From positions 14,099,767 through 14,163,766 of the forward strand of contig OZ059898.1 of assembly GCA_964057225.1 (NCBI GenBank): a DNA stretch of 64,000 bases. The letters are read 5' to 3'. This DNA comes from Auanema rhodensis. Taxonomy: Eukaryota > Nematoda > Chromadorea > Rhabditida > Rhabditidae. Positions 46,820-57,533 of this stretch are shown here, one piece after another. How positions within the stretch are numbered: the stretch's first letter is position 1; every line of letters starts with the position of its first letter. A program made the position numbers and the translations under genes. The notes below the pieces were generated by a model. It worked only from the letters and a program-made list of their open reading frames with translations, had not been told where the DNA came from and made no database searches.

Positions 46820-49686
46820 TACAATAGGTTGTGAACTATTAGATTAGATGAGTTGACACATCTTTGACTTCATTGATAATTACGAATGAAAAGCAGAAAC
46901 ATATTTTTTTCAAACGTTTCACATCAAAAATTCAAAAATGGACAAGCTCAAGTACTTTCAAAATCTTTGCAACATATTGCAATCAAATCATTCACAAAAA
47001 ATGAAAAATGTTTGCGTTCGGGGGGAATCGAACCCCCGTCGAATGCTTGGAAGGCATCCATGCTGACCATTACACCACGAACGCTACGATGGGTTGTGAA
47101 CTATTAGATTAGATGAGTTGACACATCTTTGACTTCATTGATAATTACGAATGAAAAGCAGTAACATAGTTCTTTAAACGTTTCACGTGAAAAGTTAGAA
47201 AATGGACAAGCTAAAGTACTTTCAAAATCTTTGCAACATATTGCATTCAAATCGTTCACAAAAAATGAAAAATGTATGCGTTCGGGGGGAATCGAACCCC
47301 CGTCGAATGCTTGGAAGGCATCCATGCTGACCATTACACCACGAACGCTACAATAGGTTGTGAACTATTAGATTAGATGAGTTGACACATCTTTGACTTC
47401 ATTGATAATTACGAATGAAAAGCAGTAACATAGTTCTTTAAACGTTTCACGTGAAAAGTTAGAAAATGGACAAGCTAAAGTACTTTCAAAATCTTTGCAA
47501 CATATTGCAAAACGTCAAATCATTCAGCAAAAATGAAAAATGTTTGCGTTCGGGGGGAATCGAACCCCCGTCGAATGCTTGGAAGGCATCCATGCTGACC
47601 ATTACACCACGAACGCTACAATAGGTTTTGAACTATTAGATTAGATGAGTTGACACATCTTTGACTGCATTGATAATTACGAATGAAAAGCAGTAACATA
47701 GTTCTTTAAACGTTTCACGTGAAAAGTTAGAAAATGGACAAGCTAAAGTACTTTCAAAATCTTTGCAACATATTGCAAAACGTCAAATCATTCAGCAAAA
47801 ATGAAAAATGTGTGCGTTCGGGGGGAATCGAACCCCCGTCGAATGCTTGGAAGGCATCCATGCTGACCATTACACCACGAACGCTACAATAGGTTGTGAA
47901 CTATTAGATTAGATGAGTTGACACATCTTTGACTTCATTGATAATTACAGAATGAAAAGCAGAAACATATTTTTTTCAAACGTTTCACATCAAAAATTCA
48001 AAAATGGACAAGCTCAAGTATTTTCAAAATCTTTGCAACATATTGCAATCAAATCGTTCAGAAAAAATGAAAAATGTGTGCGTTCGGGGGGAATCGAACC
48101 CCCGTCGAATGCTTGGAAGGCATCCATGCTGACCATTACACCACGAACGCTACAATAGGTTGTGAACTATTAGACTAGACGAGTTGACACATCTTTGACT
48201 TCATTGATAATTACGAATGAAAAGCAGTAACATAGTTCTTTAAACGTTTCACGTGAAAAGTTAGAAAATGGACAAGCTAAAGTACTTTCAAAATCTTTGC
48301 AACATATTGCAAAACGTCAAATCATTCACAAAAAATGAAAAATGTTTGCGTTCGGGGGGAATCGAACCCCCGTCGAATGCTTGGAAGGCATCCATGCTGA
48401 CCATTACACCACGAACGCTACAATAGGTTGTGAACTATTAGATTAGATGAGTTGACACATCTTTGACTTCATTGATAATTACAGAATGAAAAGCAGAAAC
48501 ATATTTTTTTCAAACGTTTCACATCAAAAATTCAAAAATGGACAAGCTCAAGTATTTTCAAAATCTTTGCAACATATTGCAAAACGTCAAATCATTCACA
48601 AAAAATGAAAAATGTTTGCGTTCGGGGGGAATCGAACCCCCGTCGAATGCTTGGAAGGCATCCATGCTGACCATTACACCACGAACGCTACGATGGCTCT
48701 TGAACTATTAGATTAGATGAGTTGACACATCTTTGACTTCATTGATAATTAAGAATGAAAAGCAGTAACATATTTTTTTCAAACGTTTCACATCAAAAAT
48801 TCAAAAATGGACAAGCTCAAGTATTTTCAAAATCTTTGCAACATATTGCAAAACGTCAAATCATTCACAAAAAATGAAAAATGTTTGCGTTCGGGGGGAA
48901 TCGAACCCCCGTCGAATGCTTGGAAGGCATCCATGCTGACCATTACACCACGAACGCTACAATAGGTTGTGAACTATTAGATTAGATGAGTTGACACATC
49001 TTTGACTTCATTGATAATTAAGAATGAAAAGCAGTAACATATTTTTTTCAAACGTTTCACATCAAAAAATCAAAAATGGACAAGCTCAAGTATTTTCAAA
49101 ATCTTTGCAACATATTGCAATCAAATCATTCACAAAAAATGAAAAATGTTTGCGTTCGGGGGGAATCGAACCCCCGTCGAATGCTTGGAAGGCATCCATG
49201 CTGACCATTACACCACGAACGCTACGATGGCTCTTGAACTATTTGATTAGATGAGTTGACACATCTTTGACTTCATATATAATTACGAATGAAAAGCAGA
49301 AACATATTTTTTTAAACGTTTCACATCAAAAAATCAAAAATGGACAAGCTCAAGTATTTTCAAAATCTTTGCAACATATTGCAAAACGTCAAATCATTCA
49401 CAAAAAATGAAAAATGTTTGCGTTCGGGGGGAATCGAACCCCCGTCGAATGCTTGGAAGGCATCCATGCTGACCATTACACCACGAACGCTACGATGGCT
49501 CTTGAACTATTTGATTAGATGAGTTGACACATCTTTGACTTCATATATAATTACGAATGAAAAGCAGAAACATATTTTTTTAAACGTTTCACATCAAAAA
49601 ATCAAAAATGGACAAGCTCAAGTATTTTCAAAATCTTTGCAACATATTGCAAAACGTCAAATCATTCAGCAAAAATGAAAAATGTA

Positions 49687-49718
49687 TGCGTTCGGGAGAA
49701 TCGAACCCCCGTCGAATG
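49687..49718 (-). pseudogene. tRNA-Gly(UCC) fragment, 3' part only, at the array border
   Basis: Holds the 3' half of the tRNA, with a shortened and altered run (ttcgggagaatcg), and ends after gtcgaatg where the array meets unique DNA. The anticodon loop and the 5' half are missing. Confidence 0.9.
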
Positions 49719-49960
49719 AATCTAAGCAGGAATATTTTCCAGTTGAAATGTTATGAATAATATTTTTCCTTCAAACTGAATTGTTTTTAGTTGTAATAAT
49801 AAACAAATTTATTTTTTTTTTGAAATAATAAAGACCGGTAACTTTAGTTGATATCCAAGGAACATTCAGACAATCATGACAAAAATGCTGAGAAAGTGAT
49901 AAAACTGAGTAATTTCGACGAAAGTTGAGGTAAGCAAATTTAAAATATGGAAAGGAGTTC

Positions 49961-51522
49961 TCATAGCCTTCGGTTAAGAATCGATTTACAGGAATACAGA
50001 TATCCAACTGCACAACCATTTTCATCGCGTCCTGACACCTAGGACGAAGTATTTAGTTAAGCTTTGAATATTAAACATACTGTATATATACATCGGCACG
50101 TTCCATCAAGAGAAAGACCGGGGTAAAGCATTTTGCAAGTTGAATCATGGTCATGAGAGGGCATGCCATCTTCAAAAGGGTTGAGCACTCTGCAGTTATA
50201 GGTTGGTCCTGAAAAAAATGGCTGGATTGTGAATGGATTAAAAAAACAACAATGTATCACCTCTGTGTGGTTCGTTTCCTCTTTGAATAATAACAGGTTT
50301 TGGATGTGAATTGAACAAATGTCGAGAATGTTGCGAACTCTTGTACTGTGAACTGGTGATGGTTGTCGTTGTAACTTGAGTTGTGCTTCGCATATTATTA
50401 TTTCGGTGTTGTGGAAGATGGAAATTACTGAAACTCCTTAAGAAGAGAAGGTGAACACAGATAAAAAACTAAAAGAAACCTTGTGCTGTGAACTGGTGAT
50501 TCTTCGTTACTCAACAGTCTTGCGAATGGTCGGTTTGTTGTGGTGAATGTTGCGATCGGCTGTTTATTATTTTTATTAAAAACAATTTGACCACCTTTTC
50601 TCCAAATTGGACCGTGGTTAGATGGGTCTGGGGCCTTAAATGCTGGAGCAGGTTGATGAGCACTAAAAGTTAAATTAAAATTTCAGATTTCTGGCTGTGT
50701 TCGTTTAGAAAACACAATTTCACTACTTACAGATAACTTGGTGGTTTGAAATCCATATTGTTTACGTGATTCCGCACAAAACTTCTTTCGGTAGTTGTAG
50801 AACTGATTGGAGCCGCTGTAGTGGATATGAATGAATCTCTGGTTGTTGGTGAATTGGTGACGAATTTCGGCTCAACAGGCATGGGAGATGTGGCAAAGTA
50901 GTCTTTTGGTCCTCTAGTATCGGCTAGAGTGCTCCATGTATTAACTTTCCGTGTAACAATTGGAACCTATACAAATGTTAATGTGAACTTAATACCGAAT
51001 ACTATGATTTCACGTTCATTGGGCCAAAATTCATTTTTGAGTTTTGATATGCATTGTTTAATCAGACCAGGTATAGTCAAATTGCTAACTAATAACCTAT
51101 TGTTTTAGCTTTTAAATAAATAAATATATTTTGGGTCAGGAAAGGAAACGCACTTGCTATTAGGTCATTTATTTTTTCAAAAACTTACTTTGGTATACCC
51201 TTCTTCATGTCCTTTTCTAAAAACTTGAAATGCAGGAAGTTGACGAACGACTTGGTCATAAACATCATCAGTATCAGCAGATTTAATGAGATCTTCATTG
51301 AAATCATAATCAAATGAATTTGGGTTTGTAAAGATTGTTTCATCCATTACAGGCGCTATAAAAACAGTTTAAGTCTACGAAAAAAAAAATTTTTTCACTG
51401 CTATGAATTAATTTTAAAAAAAAAAATTTCTTACGTCCTCTCCATTTGAATATTTTGATTCTACTTTCATCAATAATAGCTGTAACAACAGTCGCACACA
51501 GAATCAGCAGATACAGTTTCAT
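49961..51522 (-). CDS. secreted protein with C-terminal six-cysteine domain, nematode type
   Basis: My splice model has seven exons that stay in frame for 351 residues: 51435-51522, 51189-51355, 50731-50966, 50480-50662, 50261-50436, 50081-50208, 49961-50038. The start MKLYLLILCATVVTA is a clear signal peptide. The middle, about residues 85-280, is rich in T, S, P and N and probably disordered or O-glycosylated, as in cuticle or matrix proteins. The C-terminal 65 residues hold six cysteines (YNC, STC, GTC, RC, NGC, YSC) and the stretch SGRDENGCAVGYLYSC, which looks like a small disulfide-bonded extracellular domain. I do not recognise a named family with certainty. One donor (intron 4) is the weak GTTTCT. 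A possible AATAAA lies on the minus strand near 49810. It is the first gene beyond the array and converges on it. Confidence 0.78.
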
Positions 51523-54501
51523 CTAAACGAACCAAAATATTAAGAAAATTCACGCATAATTCAATAAAATAACGAATTGAAATGATGAGAATATCAAATA
51601 TTGTTCATGACGAATACATTTATATAAGTATTTTGAAACATAATTGGGTACAGGGTCAGAATTTTAGTAAAAACTGACATGATGCAAGCAAATGACCCTA
51701 GCCGACCTTGCCATCCCAATGAAATTGAAGAGTTTGGATTGATAAGAAGCTGCTCGTGTATGTCTGGTCATCAGACACAGAATACGTCAAACTGCGATTT
51801 TATGATTGAGTGCTATTTAATTTTTTTGCTTTTTTTTTAAATAGAGAATAAGAGAGAAAAACTGAATATATTTGATGGACTGCAAGTCAAATTGGAGTAG
51901 GTTGCTGGAAACTGAGATAAGTGATGAACTAAATGTATATACGAGGATGACTATATTCGAATGAATATATGATATAACTCTGACAAACAAATATAATTTC
52001 GAGATAAGTTAAGATACATTTAAAGATATTTCTATAAAGAACAAAAATAAAATTGATATCAGACTAAAAAAAGAAACTATAAAAATAGTTGATGATACTG
52101 ATAAGTATATGGTGAAGAGAGAAAGTTGAAGAAAGTGAGAGCGGAATAGCTTACTTACGTAAAATACACACAATTGCCATACTTAAGACTTTGCAACTTA
52201 ATATACTATATATGGTGTTAGGTGTTACTGAAATGAAATTTTTTTCAAACAAAGCAAACGATCTGCATATAAAAACGGGAAAAAATGATCGTAAGGGGAA
52301 GTTGTTAAAATTCTGCATGCTTTGAACAATGGACTAACATTCCCAAATTAGAAAATTACACTTTTTGTCGTTGTTTTCATCGTTTTAAAAAAAATAACGA
52401 TAGCATTTAGACAATTCAAAAAGTTGTTTTACAGAACAAAACTCCTACAGTTGGCTAATCGAACAAGCTAGATTATTGCTATGTTCACATTATTCTTCAG
52501 AATGAATGAGTACATTGTGTAATTGGAGATAGCAGGTCTAAACTAATTATTATTCGGATTTTCTTTAAACAGGACTTAGCTGCTAAACATGAGTAACAGA
52601 ATGTGATTATCCGAAAATAAATACAAATAGCAACATACGATCTTGAAATATTTGGTTTGGATGTGAAAAGGAGGAAAGTGGATGAAAACCAGTATAAAGA
52701 AAGTGGAAAAGATCCAATGTCCGACCTTCTAATAAGAAGGTGAAACCAAGAGCTTCCTAAATTTTTTCTAGGAAATACCAGCAAAGAAACAAAATATTTA
52801 AGAATGTATTCACAAGAAATCTATTGCAATTTCATATGATGAAAATACAAGAAAATATTCTTCTACGTAATTGAAATAGAAATTTACCTCTGACATATCA
52901 TGCCAATTGAGAATCTCTATGTTGCTTAATGTTTATGAAAAGAAGAAACGTAGAGATTTGATTCAAGAAATCTTGTCAAAGGTTATGATAAAGCTTATGA
53001 TAATCTTGTTTTTCCCTTAATTAATCGGTTAACGTCAATTCTATCCTTGATCATTCAATCATTTTTATCTCTTATAACCAGAATGAGTGTGACAACATGT
53101 TTAACATAGCATGTTTAAACCTTTAATCATTTTGCAAATTTGTTCTAAAGATATTGGCTCCTTTTTGTATTTCTCCATTTTCAGGGCTTCGTGTAATAGC
53201 TCCAAATTAACTTCTGAACACAATATTTACAACTTAACAGATTAATGAATAAGGCTTTCCCACTATTTAACAGAAATACTTAAAATAATATAGTTGATTA
53301 CTGTTGGACTGCGATCACTTCAAATTAAATAAAAGTTTAAATTAATAAAATAATGTTCTTAAAGATCATATATTTTTCTTCCTGTCCACTTGTTGCATCC
53401 TAGGTAGGCTACACATTAAACAATTTAATGATATATAGACAATAAATTGTTTCTGACAATACAACATGCATTCTACAAAACATTATTTAGAACGCATTAA
53501 ATAGGAGTTAGGATTTATTTTGAATATCATAACATAACTTTGTAATAAAACCTTTCTGGCTAGATCATTAAAATGCTTTAAATGATAAGATGTGAGAATT
53601 GGAATGATTAATGAACACAACTCAAATGTGTATGGCATAGTTTCTGCAACTATCGAATGAATCTTATTGTTTATAAAGTTTTATTGAAATATATTCTTTG
53701 AAAACTAATACATGTACATGTTTCATTGCTGGTTAATTAAAAAATCTTCTCTTAATTTTTCCGAAACCTTAAACTGTTTATATAAATTAAAAACACATAC
53801 ATATATGTTTTCTTTCCAATTTACTTTCATTATAAAATTATATACATAAGAATATATGCATATCTTGATGATACTGATCTCGTGATCAACCGGTCAGTTA
53901 AACCACAAAAATAAAAATGGCGTCGGCCAATTACGCGCGTGACGTGAAAAACTTTACAACTCGAATTCCACAGATTTATTTGAAATGAACAAAGAAACTA
54001 ATATTTTTTTCAATAGAAAATATAATATTTTAAGTATATTTGATAAGGGTTTTATTTTAAAACCGAGGCCGTATATCAAGCTACGAACAGCTCAAGACAG
54101 GCAACAGTATAAGCTTTTTATGAATAGTTTTTAATCGGAAGCGTCATTTCGAAAATATAAAAAAGTTATTGTAAGTGAAAAACTGGGTTTTTTGAATGTT
54201 AATCGTTTTTTCCATCTACTAATATGAACCATTAAAGTTTTAGAGAAACATGAGTACGTAAACTGGAGAACATAATGTTACATTTTGAATGAACAAGCAT
54301 TTTTGCGTATTATATTTCAAATTCAAACTGGATTATAGTTCTCATTTACTTCTTAAATTTGGAAAGCGATATGAGGTTTGTATTTTCCTCTCGATTGTGT
54401 ACAATAGCTATTATGACTTGAAATTAACGACATTTTTTTCAATATTTCGTTATATATTTAAGCATAGCCATTATATTATGATTATTTTAGTTGACATATA
54501 G
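51523..54501. other. intergenic region between divergent genes
   Basis: Three kilobases between the secreted-protein gene (minus) and the 199-aa gene (plus). AT-rich, with no supported gene. Most of 52488-54329 is the upstream copy of the segmental duplication described separately. Confidence 0.6.
52488..54329. repeat. segmental duplication, copy A
   Basis: Three blocks match copy B and look essentially identical: 52488-52913 with 55328-55753 (offset 2840), 52962-53249 with 55982-56269 (offset 3020), and 53560-54329 with 56272-57041 (offset 2712). The shifts mean copy B gained about 180 bp net between blocks 1 and 2 and lacks 310 bp between blocks 2 and 3. The copy ends about 170 bp before the start of the 199-aa gene, so it includes that gene's upstream region. 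Confidence 0.9.
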
Positions 54502-55231
54502 ATGAGTTCTAATACAAAACCTCTAGTAAAGCCAAGTATCAACAAAACCTTAAGTAATCGAAGGCGCAATCTGAATATTGCAAAGTCTCATAAAGAATAC
54601 AAAGTTGATTGGGAGTAAGTTCAACTTTTTAATTTTGTATATAACCATTGCTTTAACAGAGCTACCGAGGTACCGTTATCAGACTTGAATGATATAGCCA
54701 GAAAGCATTGTTTTGCTATACTAGTAGTGGGACCTTATGTATGTATAACTCAGTCATCTTATGACATTTAGTTGTTTAGACATTTTCCCAAACGGAAAAC
54801 GTGCCATCAATGGCTACAAATGATATGGACACAACTGAATTGAATTTTGCAAAAATAGATCTTGATGATGAGTATAATGGGGAAGCGTTCTTCAAAAAGT
54901 ATTTCTGGGATCATCCAAAGAAGGTAGTGTATCCTGAACAAGATGCATTGTTTGATCCAAGTGATCCAAATTTTGAACGTGGATCACATACCAAAGTACC
55001 ATGGATGGTCAAAGCGTGGGTTCTTTTTCATTTTGTTGTAATGTTAAATTATTTTTCAGCCATTTTATTGGTGAAAACAACTTGCTTTTGAAAAAAATTC
55101 TTTTTACTAGTTATGATTTTCTGTACAAACGCTGTTCTGAAGCACTCCTTGCTTTTTACAAAAAGCAAGTCACTCAATTTGTTACCGATATCAATAAGAA
55201 TAACACTTCTGCCGAGCTACCTCCATATTAG
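54502..55231 (+). CDS. unrecognised 199-aa protein, four exons
   Basis: Exons 54502-54614, 54660-54738, 54780-55015 and 55060-55231 join in frame with introns of 41-45 bp and GT..AG ends; intron 1 ends tttaacag and intron 3 ends atttttcag. The ATG follows closely on attattttag (54481-54490), a possible trans-splice acceptor. The protein is soluble with no signal peptide: a basic N-terminus with RRRN, an acidic middle (KIDLDDEYNGEAFF), a FDPSDPNFERG segment, then a hydrophobic/basic helical part (GENNLLLKKILFTSYDFLYK) and a polar C-terminus ending ELPPY. No known domain is recognised. A decayed relative lies at 57050-57270. Confidence 0.72.
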
Positions 55232-55327
55232 TTTGATATCTAATATATTAACCCAGCTTTTCCAATTGTCAATTACGTGTATGCTTCCTATTTCTCAATA
55301 GACCTCTTTTAAAATTGTAAATTATCG

Positions 55328-57041
55328 CATTATTCTTCAGAATGAATGAGTACATTGTGTAATTGGAGATAGCAGGTCTAAACTAATTATTATTCGGATT
55401 TTCTTTAAACAGGACTTAGCTGCTAAACATGAGTAACAGAATGTGATTATCCGAAAATAAATACAAATAGCAACATACGATCTTGAAATATTTGGTTTGG
55501 ATGTGAAAAGGAGGAAAGTGGATGAAAACCAGTATAAAGAAAGTGGAAAAGATCCAATGTCCGACCTTCTAATAAGAAGGTGAAACCAAGAGCTTCCTAA
55601 ATTTTTTCTAGGAAATACCAGCAAAGAAACAAAATATTTAAGAATGTATTCACAAGAAATCTATTGCAATTTCATATGATGAAAATACAAGAAAATATTC
55701 TTCTACGTAATTGAAATAGAAATTTACCTCTGACATATCATGCCAATTGAGAACAAACATACATATTTGATCAGTGATCTCGTAATGGAATTCGATTTGA
55801 ACCACGCCCATTCATTGATACCTGCTATATTCAGTGCAACTTAAAAATTTAGCTCCATGATGCGAAATTTGAGTTCGAAAATTTTAATAATTTATAGGTT
55901 TAGGTAATATCAGAGTAATATTTAACAATAAGGTATATAACCATAAAGTGAGATTTATGGAAAAGAAATGTACAGAGTTGGTTCAAGAAATCTTGTCAAA
56001 GGTTATGATAAAGCTTATGATAATCTTGTTTTTCCCTTAATTAATCGGTTAACGTCAATTCTATCCTTGATCATTCAATCATTTTTATCTCTTATAACCA
56101 GAATGAGTGTGACAACATGTTTAACATAGCATGTTTAAACCTTTAATCATTTTGCAAATTTGTTCTAAAGATATTGGCTCCTTTTTGTATTTCTCCATTT
56201 TCAGGGCTTCGTGTAATAGCTCCAAATTAACTTCTGAACACAATATTTACAACTTAACAGATTAATGAAAACTAGATCATTAAAATGCTTTAAATGATAA
56301 GATGTGAGAATTGGAATGATTAATGAACACAACTCAAATGTGTATGGCATAGTTTCTGCAACTATCGAATGAATCTTATTGTTTATAAAGTTTTATTGAA
56401 ATATATTCTTTGAAAACTAATACATGTACATGTTTCATTGCTGGTTAATTAAAAAATCTTCTCTTAATTTTTCCGAAACCTTAAACTGTTTATATAAATT
56501 AAAAACACATACATATATGTTTTCTTTCCAATTTACTTTCATTATAAAATTATATACATAAGAATATATGCATATCTTGATGATACTGATCTCGTGATCA
56601 ACCGGTCAGTTAAACCACAAAAATAAAAATGGCGTCGGCCAATTACGCGCGTGACGTGAAAAACTTTACAACTCGAATTCCACAGATTTATTTGAAATGA
56701 ACAAAGAAACTAATATTTTTTTCAATAGAAAATATAATATTTTAAGTATATTTGATAAGGGTTTTATTTTAAAACCGAGGCCGTATATCAAGCTACGAAC
56801 AGCTCAAGACAGGCAACAGTATAAGCTTTTTATGAATAGTTTTTAATCGGAAGCGTCATTTCGAAAATATAAAAAAGTTATTGTAAGTGAAAAACTGGGT
56901 TTTTTGAATGTTAATCGTTTTTTCCATCTACTAATATGAACCATTAAAGTTTTAGAGAAACATGAGTACGTAAACTGGAGAACATAATGTTACATTTTGA
57001 ATGAACAAGCATTTTTGCGTATTATATTTCAAATTCAAACT
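55328..57041. repeat. segmental duplication, copy B
   Basis: Downstream copy of the block at 52488-54329, in the same orientation. It contains a private insertion (about 55754-55981, 228 bp) and lacks 310 bp found in copy A (53250-53559). Its right end runs into the remnant of a second copy of the 199-aa gene. Confidence 0.9.
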
Positions 57042-57049
57042 ATATGTTT

Positions 57050-57270
57050 AAGCATAGCCTTTATATTTTGATTATTTAAATTGACATATTAATATAAAGA
57101 GAGAATCTATGTAAGTTACTGTACCCAGAACAAGTTGCATTGTTTGGTCTGAGTAATTCATATTTTGGGCTGTCAACAACGAACCATTACCTAATTATTA
57201 CAAGAAGCCTGTCAATTTGTTACCAATATGAGTATGAATCATACTATTGATGTGTTACCTATTCGTTAAA
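57050..57270 (+). pseudogene. decayed remnant of a second copy of the 199-aa gene
   Basis: After copy B the sequence still resembles the gene region in pieces: 57043-57090 with 54450-54500 (start region), about 57117-57175 with 54925-54980 (compare cccagaacaagttgcattgtt with cctgaacaagatgcattgtt), and about 57205-57260 with 55157-55222 (tcaatttgttaccaatatgag with tcaatttgttaccgatatcaa). Large parts including exons 1 and 2 are gone and no frame survives. The coding part is far more diverged than the flank, which is odd for one duplication event. Confidence 0.7.
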
Positions 57271-57533
57271 TCATAGGTTGTTAAGTAGAAATTTTTAAAT
57301 ATAATTCTCGAATCTCCGTAGCAGCATTTCTTTAATGTGTATTTAGGTTTAATTGCTTATATTATTAAAAATTATCAACCATTATATAATTTTTTTTTAA
57401 ATTCATACTTATGATATCGGGATCTTACTCTGTTTTATTTTCACAATATACCACATCTGACAAAAACTTTATACTATAATTTTGAAAGTGATATCCACCA
57501 TCTTATTTTATATTTACCTCATTATTATGATAT

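Larger units (their letters stand above)
46768..49718 (-). repeat. tRNA-Gly(UCC) tandem array, segment 4 (10 full copies)
   Basis: tRNA left ends (72 bp each, minus strand): 47013 47277 47545 47813 48079 48347 48617 48886 49151 49419. A truncated tRNA lies at each end (46768-46819 and 49687-49718). Spacer subtypes are the most mixed of any segment, as is common at satellite edges: some units carry the tagttctttaaacg form, others 'attaagaatg' or 'attacagaatg', and one has 'tagactagacg' near 48172. The right end at 49718 is the true array border: unique sequence follows without any element at the junction. Confidence 0.96.

Noticed and set aside
1-49522. More than 100 short reading frames of 60-84 codons in the repeats, on both strands
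   Set aside because: They recur once per unit, cross the tRNA gene and spacer, change frame with each spacer indel, and have no domain. They are by-products of the repeat.
1-49718. CRISPR-like regular spacing of a conserved 72-bp element
   Set aside because: The conserved element is a tRNA gene and the spacers are near-identical to each other, not unique; the locus is eukaryotic.
1-49718. Suppressor or recoded tRNAs among the copies
   Set aside because: Every copy I checked keeps the loop CTTCCAA, anticodon UCC; variants lie only in acceptor, D and T arms.
52497-52784. 95-codon frame on the minus strand, identical at 55337-55624
   Set aside because: It starts without ATG, has no recognisable domain, and identity follows from the recent DNA duplication rather than from coding constraint.
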